From assembly GCF_024734665.1 (NCBI RefSeq), contig NZ_CP102931.1:3160001-3224000 (forward strand): a DNA stretch of 64,000 nucleotides. Reading direction: 5' to 3'. The position numbers and the translations under genes are program-made. The notes beneath the pieces were generated by a model, which had not been told where the DNA came from, did not search any database, and worked only from the letters and a program-made list of their open reading frames with translations. The stretch comes from Variovorax paradoxus (GTDB lineage Bacteria; Pseudomonadota; Gammaproteobacteria; Burkholderiales; Burkholderiaceae_C). Shown one piece after another: positions 17,493-26,312 of the stretch (within the stretch, counting starts at the first letter, position 1; every line of letters begins with the position of its first letter).

Positions 17493-18632
17493 ATGAAACT
17501 ACTTGAATTGCTGCACAGAACTGCGCGTCTGCTGACGATCGGCTGCGGGATCGCCCTCTTCGCGTCCCAATGCCTTGCCGAAACCGAAGTGCGTGAAGAG
17601 CGGCTCATGCTGCCTGTGCGTGTGGCGCCCGACAAGGTCGAGCTGCTCGAGGCGTTCGTGGTTCGCCCCGTCGGCGACGGAAAGTCTCCGGTGGCGCTCA
17701 TCGTGAACGGCTCCGCGGGAAAACTCGACCCTTCGCAGATGCATGCCGATTGGCTGTCCCATCTCGCGCATGATTTTGCGCATCGCGGCTGGTTGGCCGC
17801 GTCGGTCGTCTGGCGCGGCTATGGCAGCTCGACCGGCGCCGTTCAGGACAAGGCCGGCTCGTGTGAGGCGCCTCAAGTTGCGCATTACTTCGATGCGCAT
17901 GCCGACGACCTTGGCCAGGTGCTCAATGCACTGCACAGCCGCCCGGACGTTGACCCTGCGACCACGCTCGGTGTCGGCTTTTCGATCGGCGGCGCCTCGA
18001 TGCTGGACCTGGCGGCTCGAGCGGACCATCCGTTGACGGCCGTGGTGAACATATCGGGCGGTGTCTACCACCACAACGCCACGCTCGGTGTGCGCGCCCC
18101 GGGCTGCGATCTCTTCGATGCGGACCTCGTCCGCACCATGCACGGGTTCGGGAAAACGTCGCGGGTGCCAACGCTGTGGCTCTACGCGGAGAACGATCCG
18201 TTCTTCGGCCCGAAACTCATGGAACGCATGCTTGCCGCCTATCGCTCAGGCGGCGGCATTGCCGACTCTGTTCTGCTCCCGCCGTTCCAGAAGGACGGGC
18301 ACACGCTCTTTCGCTGGCAAGCCAGCGCGCTGACGCGGCCGGAAATAGACAGATTTCTTCGAAACAACCGTCTCCCTGCCGGAGATCGCGTGGACCTGAC
18401 AGCGTTTCTCGAAGGGTTGCCGCCGGAGTCGCGCCAACAGGCGATGCTCTATTTCAACGGAGCGCCCAATGAAAAGGCCATGGCGATGTCGGCAGAAGGC
18501 GGGAAAATCTTCTGGGCTCACGACCCCCACTCCCTGGACAAGGCACGAGACACTACCCTTTCTTACTGTCGCGAGAAGACGGGACAGTCGTGCCGAATAT
18601 CTGCGGAGAACGATCGCCTGACGGGCAGCTAA
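17493..18632 (+). CDS. Exported alpha/beta hydrolase (dienelactone hydrolase-like)
   Basis: Alpha/beta hydrolase of 379 residues. The N-terminus LLELLHRTARLLTIGCGIAL is followed by FASQCLAE, a probable signal peptide. The nucleophile elbow is GVGFSIGGAS; an aspartate in LYAENDPFFG and a histidine in KDGHTLF complete a plausible triad. About 90 residues after the catalytic core (from VDLTAFLEGLPPE) have no obvious domain. The gene follows the SGNH hydrolase after 164 bp, so it may have its own promoter or belong to the same transcript. Substrate unknown; ester or lactone hydrolysis is the family expectation. Confidence 0.82.
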   Translation: MKLLELLHRTARLLTIGCGIALFASQCLAETEVREERLMLPVRVAPDKVELLEAFVVRPVGDGKSPVALIVNGSAGKLDPSQMHADWLSHLAHDFAHRGWLAASVVWRGYGSSTGAVQDKAGSCEAPQVAHYFDAHADDLGQVLNALHSRPDVDPATTLGVGFSIGGASMLDLAARADHPLTAVVNISGGVYHHNATLGVRAPGCDLFDADLVRTMHGFGKTSRVPTLWLYAENDPFFGPKLMERMLAAYRSGGGIADSVLLPPFQKDGHTLFRWQASALTRPEIDRFLRNNRLPAGDRVDLTAFLEGLPPESRQQAMLYFNGAPNEKAMAMSAEGGKIFWAHDPHSLDKARDTTLSYCREKTGQSCRISAENDRLTGS

Positions 18633-18800
18633 CAGCCGCGGAATGTGTCGCTCACCGCCGGCTGAAGGCAGCGTGGGTTGTGGTCTGCAGACGTGCACAA
18701 GCGTCTCTTGTGCGAGACGAAGGGAAATACAGCCGGAGTGCGAATGTGGGAGACCCATCTCTCTCGGCGTCACACATCAGCCGAGATTCGTGTCGGTTGG

Positions 18801-19625
18801 TCAGCTGACAGCGCGTGCCGCAAACGAGCCCAACATTCGCACCGTCGCAATCTTCTCCAGCTCGGAGAGCGCAGCCGCGATGGACGGGTCTGTGCGGTGT
18901 CCCACAAGCTCGATATAAAAGTTGTATTCCCAGACACCCCGGCGCGAAGGCCTCGACTCCAGGCGAGACATCGAAATCGCATGCCGATGGAAGGGCTCCA
19001 GGGCCTTGTAGAGCGCACCTGGCTCATTGGCGACCGAGATGATCATCAACGTCCTCGCGTCATCCGACCAGCCTTGGTCTTCTCCGCCAAGGATCAGAAA
19101 CCGCGTCTGATTGGTTTCAATATCCTGGATGTCTGCGAACAACACGGGCACGCCGTATTGCAGGGCCGATCGCTCACTGGCGATTGCCGCGGACGCCGGG
19201 TCGAGACTCGCCATCCGGGCGCCTTCCGCATTGCTCGATACCGCCTCACGCCTCGCATGAGGGACGTTTTGCGAGAGCCATCCCAGGCATTGCGCCAGCG
19301 CCTGCGCATGGGCCCTCACGCAATGGATGTCGACGAGCTCCTTCGCCGATGACATCAGCGCATGGTGGATGCCGAGCGTCAGTTCACCGCACACCTTCAG
19401 CTCGGTCGCGGCCAACAAGTCCAGCGTACGCGCAACCGATCCCTCCGTGGAGTTCTCGACCGCCACGACGCCGTATACGCTTTGTGTCGCCTCGACGGCT
19501 GCGAAAACCTCGTCGAGCGAAGGCACCAGCAGGCGCTTGGCCGCGGCCCCGAAATAGCCGATGGCAGCATCTTCCGAATAGGTGCCCGCCGGCCCAAGGC
19601 AGGCGACTTCGTACGGGGCTTTCAT
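18801..19625 (-). CDS. pheA: Prephenate dehydratase (monofunctional, with ACT domain)
   Basis: Prephenate dehydratase of 274 residues, converting prephenate to phenylpyruvate. The start MKAPYEVACLGPAGTYSEDA opens the periplasmic-binding-like catalytic domain. The active-site TRF motif is in IETNQTRFLILGG near residue 173. The ACT regulatory domain follows (ISVANEPGALYKALEPF), with the phenylalanine-binding ESRPSRR. No chorismate mutase domain is fused, unlike housekeeping P-proteins. It is the third gene of an operon behind a Fe-ADH-like protein (31 bp) and a 3-hydroxyisobutyrate dehydrogenase-like protein. This catabolic setting is odd for an amino-acid biosynthesis gene; it could be a paralogue recruited to another dehydration, or simply a relocated biosynthetic gene. 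Confidence 0.88.
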   Translation of the reverse strand: MKAPYEVACLGPAGTYSEDAAIGYFGAAAKRLLVPSLDEVFAAVEATQSVYGVVAVENSTEGSVARTLDLLAATELKVCGELTLGIHHALMSSAKELVDIHCVRAHAQALAQCLGWLSQNVPHARREAVSSNAEGARMASLDPASAAIASERSALQYGVPVLFADIQDIETNQTRFLILGGEDQGWSDDARTLMIISVANEPGALYKALEPFHRHAISMSRLESRPSRRGVWEYNFYIELVGHRTDPSIAAALSELEKIATVRMLGSFAARAVS

Positions 19626-19656
19626 TTGCACGCCGGTCCACCTATGAACACCTTCA

Positions 19657-20808
19657 TTACCATGCGGCGTCGAGAATGCCGCGCACGTCCGACACGCCCT
19701 GCACGCGCCGCGCGCTGCGACTGATGAAGAAGTCCGACATCGCCGCGTTGGCGATGGCATCCAGGTCCAGCTGCGCCAGCCCGATCTCGCGAAGCCGATG
19801 CGGAATCGGCAGCGGCGCGAGCAGCCTTTCCAGCACTTCGGCGGCACTGGTTTGCGCGCTTCCCAGGGCTTCGGAAATGCGGCCCGAGGTCGCTATCGTG
19901 GCGGGCTCATTGAAGCGCATCGTGTGCGGCAACACGATCGCGTTGACGATGCCGTTCGATGCGTGCGCGCGGTGCCCGATGGCATGTGCGAGCACCGAAG
20001 CCAGCCCTCCCCCCGCCTGCTCGGTGCCGCGACCGCACAGTACTGCCGCAAGGACGAGGTATTCACGCGCGGCGATGTCGTCGGGTTCCACTCGACCGAT
20101 ATGGCGCGCCACGAGCCGCAGTGCGTGCATCAGCATCGCTTCGGAAATCGGGTCGCATCTGGGCGACTCGAGCGCTTCCACGGCGGTGGACAGGGTGTTG
20201 AGTGCGGCACCTTGCACAAGGCCATGCGGTGCCGTGCGCAGGAAGGCGGGGTGAAGGAACAGCGCCCTGGCGCGTGTCTTCGGATCGAACAGCGCCAGAC
20301 GCTGCCCGGTGGCCTCGTCATGCACTGCGCTGCCGGCCTTCACGAAGGCTGTGCTCGGTGTGGTCGGAACGACGAACTGCGGCAACTTGGGCGCGTCCAG
20401 CCGCGGGCTCTCGAACTGCCCGCTCGGAAGGCGCCGCGTGCAGAGTTCCTGCGCCGGGCGCTGCTCCGCCAGAAGAACCGCCGCGGCACGCGCCGAGACG
20501 GCGGCCGAACCACCACCGACGGCGATCACCGCGTCGGCCTCCTGTTCGCGCAGCACGCGGGCAGCCTCCTCGACCGCGGGCACGGGGCTGTTCGGCCGCA
20601 CCGACGGGCTTTCCCCCACCAACAGCGGGCCCAACGCAGCACGCAAAAGATCCATCGCGGGCGACACGCTCACCGAGCGGCCGCTCACCACCACCGCGCG
20701 ACGGCATCCGTTGCGCTTGAGCTCCTTGACCAACGCTGCGAGGCTGTCCTCGCCGCAATGCAGCCGGAGGTCGGCCGCGAGATGCTGAAAGCTGAGACTG
20801 GCGTTCAT
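19657..20808 (-). CDS. Iron-type alcohol dehydrogenase family protein (maleylacetate reductase-like)
   Basis: Group III (Fe-type) alcohol dehydrogenase/dehydroquinate synthase fold of 383 residues. The nucleotide-binding part has AVVVSGRSVSVSPAMDLL and DAVIAVGGGSAAVSARAAAV; the C-terminal helical domain has NAIVLPHTMRFNEPATIA. Length and the overall pattern are close to maleylacetate reductases of aromatic degradation. The usual Asp/His metal-ligand pair reads GAALNTLSTAVEAL and the last histidine (normally followed by Gly or Ala) is Asn in AHASNGIVNA, so only one of four metal ligands appears kept. It lies 4 bp after the dehydrogenase gene at 20813. Activity is uncertain. Confidence 0.82.
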   Translation of the reverse strand: MNASLSFQHLAADLRLHCGEDSLAALVKELKRNGCRRAVVVSGRSVSVSPAMDLLRAALGPLLVGESPSVRPNSPVPAVEEAARVLREQEADAVIAVGGGSAAVSARAAAVLLAEQRPAQELCTRRLPSGQFESPRLDAPKLPQFVVPTTPSTAFVKAGSAVHDEATGQRLALFDPKTRARALFLHPAFLRTAPHGLVQGAALNTLSTAVEALESPRCDPISEAMLMHALRLVARHIGRVEPDDIAAREYLVLAAVLCGRGTEQAGGGLASVLAHAIGHRAHASNGIVNAIVLPHTMRFNEPATIATSGRISEALGSAQTSAAEVLERLLAPLPIPHRLREIGLAQLDLDAIANAAMSDFFISRSARRVQGVSDVRGILDAAW

Positions 20809-20812
20809 GGGC

Positions 20813-21721
20813 TTACTTGCGTCCTTCGACTGGCGCGCCAGTCCATTGCTCGTACATCTGCACGACGGCAACGCCGTCCTTGTCGCCCAGGCCCTGGGCC
20901 CGCGCCATCTGGTAGACCTGCAGCGCCGCGTTAGCCATGAACATGGGCATGCCGAGCGACTTGGCAAGCTGAGTCTGCAATTCCACGTCCTTGTAGGTGA
21001 TGTCCATGCGGATGCCGTCGAATTCTCGCTTGAGAATCCGCGGCGCGGAGTACTGGAAGGCGACGCTGTTGCCGGTCGCGCCGCTGATGGTTTCGAACAT
21101 CTGCTGCGGGTCCAGGCCCGCCTTGGCGCCGAGCGCCAGCCCCTCGATGATCAGCACGCGGTTCACCTGGAACAGCATGTTGTTGATCAGCTTCATCGCC
21201 AGGCCCTGTCCGATGGCACCGAAGTGCGTGACCTTGGAGGCCATGGACTGCAGCACGGGCAGCACCCGCTCGAGCGCTGCGGCGTCGCCGCCAACGTAGG
21301 CGTTGAGCGTGCCCTCCTTCGCACCTTTTTCCATGCCGGTGACCGGCGCATCCAGCAGTTGCACCCCCATGGCCGCAAGCCTCGGGTGCAGGCGCCGCAA
21401 GGCGGTCAGATCGATCGTGCTCATGCTCAGGATCACGTCGCCCGACTGGACCGACCGGACAAAGCCGTCAGGGCCTGCGATGACCTCTTCGGCCTGCGCC
21501 GTGGTGTCGACCATGGAAATGAGGATGCCTGCCTGCCGCGCCGCATCGGCCGGCCCGGTGGCCGCCTGAGCACCCAGCTCGACGAAGCGCCTGACCTTGC
21601 GCTCGTCGATGTCGTAGACCACGAGTGGATGGCCCTTCTTCAGCAGGTTCTCGGCCATCGGGCCGCCCATCATTCCAAGTCCTATGAAGGCGACGGTCTT
21701 CGCTCGCACTTGATTGCTCAT
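20813..21721 (-). CDS. NAD(P)-dependent 3-hydroxyisobutyrate dehydrogenase-family oxidoreductase
   Basis: Beta-hydroxyacid dehydrogenase of 302 residues. The start MSNQVRAKTVAFIGLGMMGG has a good AGGAG upstream and leads into the GLGMMG Rossmann motif. Further signatures are DAPVTGMEKGAKEGTLNAYV (substrate-binding DAPVSGG type) and the catalytic lysine in GLAMKLINNML near residue 172. It would oxidise a beta-hydroxy acid or reduce the matching semialdehyde. First gene of the operon that continues with the Fe-ADH-like protein and prephenate dehydratase, and divergent from the amidohydrolase-Bug pair across 246 bp. The substrate is unknown. Confidence 0.93.
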   Translation of the reverse strand: MSNQVRAKTVAFIGLGMMGGPMAENLLKKGHPLVVYDIDERKVRRFVELGAQAATGPADAARQAGILISMVDTTAQAEEVIAGPDGFVRSVQSGDVILSMSTIDLTALRRLHPRLAAMGVQLLDAPVTGMEKGAKEGTLNAYVGGDAAALERVLPVLQSMASKVTHFGAIGQGLAMKLINNMLFQVNRVLIIEGLALGAKAGLDPQQMFETISGATGNSVAFQYSAPRILKREFDGIRMDITYKDVELQTQLAKSLGMPMFMANAALQVYQMARAQGLGDKDGVAVVQMYEQWTGAPVEGRK

Positions 21722-21967
21722 TGCATCTCCTGATCTACCGGTTACACGCACATCTCGTCGTGCTTCACAAGTGCAAGGGCGATGCCAGCGAATTGGCCCC
21801 CCGGTCCGCCCGCCACTGCATCCATGCGCGGCACGGGCGTCTCTCGCACGAACAAGTGTCCTCGGGCAGGACACACGAAACCACCCAAGGGCCGGTGAAA
21901 GCGGCCGAAATGCGCGGCACAGCTCTTGCGCCCTTGCCTGCTCACAGCAGCTTCCCCAATCAAGACC
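21722..21967. promoter_or_regulatory. Divergent promoter region (dehydrogenase operon / amidohydrolase)
   Basis: 246 bp between divergent operons. No regulator gene is adjacent and I found no convincing operator palindrome, although promoters for both directions must lie here. Confidence 0.35.
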
Positions 21968-23035
21968 ATGGACACCCCTACCCAGGCTTCCCCGGCCACA
22001 TCCGTCTTCAGCGAGACGCAGCGGCCGAACGAGGAGTGGCTGGCCCGGCACAAGCCGGAGCCGGCGCTCGAGCCCGATTTGCCCATCATCGATCCGCACC
22101 TGCACTTCTGGCATCACAAGAGCGGCTACCGCTACTTCGTGGAAGAGTTCGCGCGCGACTGCGCAGAGTCCGGCCACAACATCGAGGCAACGGTATTCGT
22201 CGAGTGCAACGCGATGTACCGCTCGGGAGGGCCCGAGCACCTCAAGGCCGTCGGCGAAACGGAATTCGCAGCCGGCATGGCTGCCATGGCGGCGAGCGGC
22301 AAGTACACCCGTGCGCGCGCTGCCGCCGGCATCGTCGCCTATGCCGACCTCACGCTGGATGAGGGACTGCTGCGCGAAACGCTCCAGGCGCATCGGGACG
22401 CCGGCAACGGCCGGTTGCGCGGCATCCGCCAGCGCGCCAAGTGGGACGCCGACCCCGTGGTCGCCGGGCCGGTGCGCGCCGGCAAGCGTGGCCTGTTCCT
22501 CGAGCCCGAGTTCCGCCGCGGGATCGCGCTGCTGGAGAAGATGGGGCTGTCCTTCGATGCCAGCATTTTTCATCCGCAGTTGCCGGACGTGGTTTCGCTC
22601 GCGCGCGCTCATCCTGACGCCAGCATCGTGGTGATCCATACCGCAAGCCCACTGGGCATCGGCTCCTATGCCGGCCAGGAGAAGCAGGTGCATGCGGACT
22701 GGCTTGCCGGCATGAAGGAGCTCGCGCGATGCCCCAACGTCAGCATCAAGATGGGTGGCCTCCTGATGTGCCTGGGCAACTTCGATTTCAGCAAGGCGGA
22801 CGCTCCGCCCACTTCTGAGCAACTGGCCACGCTCTGGCGCCCCTACATCGAGGACTGCGTCGAACTCTTCGGCGCCGACCGCTGCATGGTCTCGTCGAAC
22901 TTTCCGGTCGAGAAAGCCGGTGTCACCTACGACGTGACCTGGAACATGTTCAAGCGGCTCACCGCCAGATGCTCGCCCGACGAGAAGCGCAAGTTGTTTG
23001 CAGACACCGCAAGGCGGGTCTACCGCATCGACTGA
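21968..23035 (+). CDS. Amidohydrolase family protein (Amidohydro_2, TIM barrel)
   Basis: Metal-dependent hydrolase of the Amidohydro_2 family, 355 residues. The metal HxH motif is in IIDPHLHFWHHKSGYRY near residue 45. IFHPQLPDVVSLARAHPD, VVIHTASPLGIGSYAG and the C-terminal CMVSSNFPVEKAGVTYDVTW fit the barrel strands of the pyrone-dicarboxylate-lactonase-like branch. ATG 21968 (MDTPTQASPATSVF) was taken as start; an upstream ATG at 21926 adds 14 unlikely residues. The Bug gene follows after 29 bp, so uptake and hydrolysis of a lactone or amide are linked. Substrate unknown. Confidence 0.9.
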   Translation: MDTPTQASPATSVFSETQRPNEEWLARHKPEPALEPDLPIIDPHLHFWHHKSGYRYFVEEFARDCAESGHNIEATVFVECNAMYRSGGPEHLKAVGETEFAAGMAAMAASGKYTRARAAAGIVAYADLTLDEGLLRETLQAHRDAGNGRLRGIRQRAKWDADPVVAGPVRAGKRGLFLEPEFRRGIALLEKMGLSFDASIFHPQLPDVVSLARAHPDASIVVIHTASPLGIGSYAGQEKQVHADWLAGMKELARCPNVSIKMGGLLMCLGNFDFSKADAPPTSEQLATLWRPYIEDCVELFGADRCMVSSNFPVEKAGVTYDVTWNMFKRLTARCSPDEKRKLFADTARRVYRID

Positions 23036-23064
23036 CACAACAACACATCTGAAGGAGACAAACC

Positions 23065-24051
23065 ATGTTCACGACGACACTCGGCCGCCGAGCCGCGATC
23101 TTCGGTACCGCCGCCCTTCTGGCACTGCCCGCGCGTGCAGAACAGTTTCCCGTGCGGCCCATCAAGATCATCGTTGCCTTCGGCGCAGGAGGCACTGCCG
23201 ATTCGATCACGCGGCTGTATGGTCAGAAGATGTCCGAGCTGCTCAACACGCCGGTCATCATCGACAACAAGCCTGGAGCCAACCAGATCAACGCCATTCG
23301 CGCATTGATGGCCTCGCCGCCGGACGGCTACACGCTGTACGCGGCGACGGGCAGCTCGCTGGTCCAGAACCCCGCGATGCGTCCAGGCCTGCCCTACGAC
23401 CCATTGAAGGACTTCACCCTCGTCGGGATCACCGTGACAAACCCCGGTGTGATTTTTGTGAGCCCGGGGCTGCCGATCCACAACATCAAGGAACTGGTGG
23501 CATACGGCGCGGCAAACCCCGGAAAGCTCAACTACGGCTCCGCCGGATTGGGAACGGCCGGCCATCTGGCTGCCGAGGCGCTGATGAGCGCAACCGGCCT
23601 GCAGATGACGCATGTGCCGTACAAGTCCGACGCCGACGTCATCCGCGAAGTGATGGGCGGCAGTTTGCACCTGGGCATCATGACGACCCTCAACACCGTG
23701 CAGGCTGTCAAGGCGGGCAACATTCGCGCCATTGCCGTCACCGCCCAGAAGCGCCTGCCCTATCTGCCTGACGTTCAGGCACTGCCTGAAGCGGGAATGA
23801 AAAACCTCGGTGCCCTGGACCCGCACACCTTCATCAGCATCGTGGGCCCTGCAGGCATGAAACCCGACGTGGTGGCAAAACTGAACGAGGCGATCAACAA
23901 GACATCGGCGATGCCGGATTTTGCGAACCGCGTACGCACCACGCTCAACGCGGAACCCGCGACCACGACGCCCGAGAGTTTCCGCAAGTTCGTCGAAGCG
24001 CAGCTGGTGACTTGGCGCGAGATCGGCAAGACGGTGAAGTTGCCCGAATAG
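23065..24051 (+). CDS. Bug/TctC family periplasmic substrate-binding protein
   Basis: Bug receptor of 328 residues. It has GAAGGAG upstream of the ATG and a signal MFTTTLGRRAAIFGTAALLA ending at ARAEQ; the RR pair may make it Tat-like. Core motifs are IKIIVAFGAGGTADSITRLY, DNKPGANQINAIRALMASPP and DGYTLYAATG. Co-transcribed with the amidohydrolase 29 bp upstream, so it likely delivers that enzyme's substrate or senses it. It ends 135 bp from the convergent acyl-CoA synthetase gene. Confidence 0.93.
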   Translation: MFTTTLGRRAAIFGTAALLALPARAEQFPVRPIKIIVAFGAGGTADSITRLYGQKMSELLNTPVIIDNKPGANQINAIRALMASPPDGYTLYAATGSSLVQNPAMRPGLPYDPLKDFTLVGITVTNPGVIFVSPGLPIHNIKELVAYGAANPGKLNYGSAGLGTAGHLAAEALMSATGLQMTHVPYKSDADVIREVMGGSLHLGIMTTLNTVQAVKAGNIRAIAVTAQKRLPYLPDVQALPEAGMKNLGALDPHTFISIVGPAGMKPDVVAKLNEAINKTSAMPDFANRVRTTLNAEPATTTPESFRKFVEAQLVTWREIGKTVKLPE

Positions 24052-24186
24052 CGCCGCGCCGGCCTTCAGCAATTCCGCGGGCCGTCGCGGGCATCTGCGA
24101 TCGGCGCGACGCGCAGCCTTCGGATGGCTGCTGCTGGCAGCGGCCGAACGATGCAATTCAGCCCACGACCGCCGGGCAAGGCATCC

Positions 24187-26280
24187 TCAGTGCCCGCCGC
24201 CCAACTCGGTTGTCACCAGCGCATCCACTGCCGCAAGGCCTTCGCCCTTCTTTTTCACCATGACCGGGTTGATCTCGAACTCCTTGACTTCGGGGCTGGC
24301 CAGGAACATGTCGCCGAATCGCACCGCTGCGCGCGCAAGCGCCTCGACATCCGCGGGCGGCTTGCCGCGAAATCCCTGCAACAGGGTCCAGAGCTTGAGC
24401 CGCTGCAGCGCGGCAACCACCTGCTCCTCGGAGACAGGCAATGCGAGGTAGGCAACGTCGCGGTACAACTCGATGGCAACGCCACCCGTGCCGATCGAAA
24501 TCACAGGACCGAAATCCGCATTGCGAAGGCACGAAAGCACGACTTCGATACCGTCGCCGACCATCTCCTGCACCAGGATGCCGGCCCCGGGCTTTCCCAT
24601 GCGCTCCCGGAACTGCGCGGCGAGCGCATCGACTTCATCGGCTGATTGAACGCGAAGCTTGACCAGACCCAATTCCGTCTTGTGCTCCGCCTCGGAAGGC
24701 AGAGCCTTGACGACCAACGGATAGGACAGGCGCTTGCAGGCTTCGCCGGCGCGGTCTTCGGCACCGAGCACGACCCACTTGGCCGGCGTTACCCCGCTGT
24801 CTTCGCAAAACTGCATCATCTCCGGCCACGCCACCGGGGCGTCCCGCAAAGGCGCGTCCCGACGCTGCGGCAACGCGGGCAAGCGCGTGGCGTTGCGTCG
24901 CCGATAGAGCAGCGCCAGGGCGTTCATTGCCGCCGATGGATCACCCACCAGAAGCACGCCTGCGTCCCTGAAGTCCTTTCGGATCTCGGGCTCCACGGCC
25001 TCGCCCATGATGCTGAGGAACACCGGCACCTTGCGGGCAAGCGCCTTGAACGCCTCTGCGTTGGCAAGCAGATGGCGGCGCACAGTGGAAGCGAACTGGA
25101 CGATCACCGCCTCCGTTCTGGGATCGGCCGCGACGGCCTCGCAAGCAGCCTTGAGCATGTCCGGTGCAGTGTTGATCGCGCCTGTCAGGTCGATGGGATT
25201 GGTCTTGCGTGCGTACGACGGAAGGATGGCATCGAGCTGGGCCACCGTGGCGGCATTGAATTCGCTCATCGTGATGCCCCGCTCGCTGCTGTGGTCCGCG
25301 AGCAAGGCGCCCGCCCCGCCCGAGGCGCTCAGGACCGACACCCCGCCCTTGACATCCTGGCTGTCGCGCGGATCGCGAAGGAAGGTCAGCGCTTCGACGG
25401 CTTCCATGAGCTCGGCGATGCTGTCGACCTCGATGACGCCGGCCTGCTCGAAGACAGAGGCGTAGACAGCGTGGCTCGAAGCGATCTTTCCGGTGTGCGA
25501 AGCAGTCGCGTCCAGCCCCACCGCCGAGCGGCCGGTCTTCAGGGCGACGAGCTGCACGCCGCGTTCGCGGGCGCGTTGTGCAATGTCGAGGATCCGGCTC
25601 GCATTGCGCAGGCCCTCGAGGTAGAGCAGCACGACGCGCACATCGTCCTGCTCGATGATCGCGCTGGCGGCATCGAGCACATCCACGCAGGTCTCGTTGC
25701 CGACACTGACGATGTAGGACAACCCCATGCCGGCGGCGTTGAGCGAATTGGCGATCGCACCTGCCAGCGCGCCGCTCTGGCTCAGCACGGCCACCGGCGC
25801 ATGGGTGATCTTCTCGATGTTCAGGGCCGCGCCGCTGAAGCTCATGATGGCGCGCTGGCGCACGGACCAGAAGCCGTTGCAGTTGGGGCCGACGACGGTC
25901 ACGCCGTGCCGTCTTGCCGCGTCGGCAAGTTGCCGGGCGTTTTCCTGGCCGCCTTCCACTTCCTCGAATCCGGAGCTGAAGACGATCGCGTTGAGGATGC
26001 CCTTGCGGCCGCACTCGGCGATCACGTCCGCGACCGTGTGCGCGGGCGTGATCACGAGCGCAACGTCGGGAACTTCGGGCAGATCCGCCACTGTCTTGTA
26101 GGCCTTCAGGCCCTCGATCTCGGAGTTGCTGGGCGTGACGGGGTACACCTTGCCCTCGAAGCCATGCTTGAGGAGGTTCCTCACCAACGCATTGCGTGGG
26201 TTGCCGGCCTGGGGCGATGCACCGACGATGGCGACGCTGCGGGGTTGAAGGAATCCGGCGAAAGAATTTTGCTTGGTCAT
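24187..26280 (-). CDS. NDP-forming acyl-CoA synthetase (acetate-CoA ligase family)
   Basis: Fused acyl-CoA synthetase of 697 residues, forming an acyl-CoA from a free acid, CoA and ATP with ADP as product. The CoA-binding domain opens with LQPRSVAIVGASPQAGNPRN. The succinyl-CoA-synthetase-like part carries VGPNCNGFWS and the phospho-histidine motif ASHTGKIASS near residue 260. The C-terminal ATP-grasp domain runs from about 480 (YPLVVKALPSEAEHKTELG) to EINPVMVKKKGEGLAAVDAL. The ATG at 26280 gives MTKQNSFAGFLQPRS. It is the last gene of a four-gene CoA operon and should activate the pathway acid. A C-terminal copy persists as a relic at 6511-6888. Confidence 0.92.
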   Translation of the reverse strand: MTKQNSFAGFLQPRSVAIVGASPQAGNPRNALVRNLLKHGFEGKVYPVTPSNSEIEGLKAYKTVADLPEVPDVALVITPAHTVADVIAECGRKGILNAIVFSSGFEEVEGGQENARQLADAARRHGVTVVGPNCNGFWSVRQRAIMSFSGAALNIEKITHAPVAVLSQSGALAGAIANSLNAAGMGLSYIVSVGNETCVDVLDAASAIIEQDDVRVVLLYLEGLRNASRILDIAQRARERGVQLVALKTGRSAVGLDATASHTGKIASSHAVYASVFEQAGVIEVDSIAELMEAVEALTFLRDPRDSQDVKGGVSVLSASGGAGALLADHSSERGITMSEFNAATVAQLDAILPSYARKTNPIDLTGAINTAPDMLKAACEAVAADPRTEAVIVQFASTVRRHLLANAEAFKALARKVPVFLSIMGEAVEPEIRKDFRDAGVLLVGDPSAAMNALALLYRRRNATRLPALPQRRDAPLRDAPVAWPEMMQFCEDSGVTPAKWVVLGAEDRAGEACKRLSYPLVVKALPSEAEHKTELGLVKLRVQSADEVDALAAQFRERMGKPGAGILVQEMVGDGIEVVLSCLRNADFGPVISIGTGGVAIELYRDVAYLALPVSEEQVVAALQRLKLWTLLQGFRGKPPADVEALARAAVRFGDMFLASPEVKEFEINPVMVKKKGEGLAAVDALVTTELGGGH

Positions 26281-26312
26281 ATCAATGTCTGTTTTGCGTG
26301 ATCGGCTCGGGG

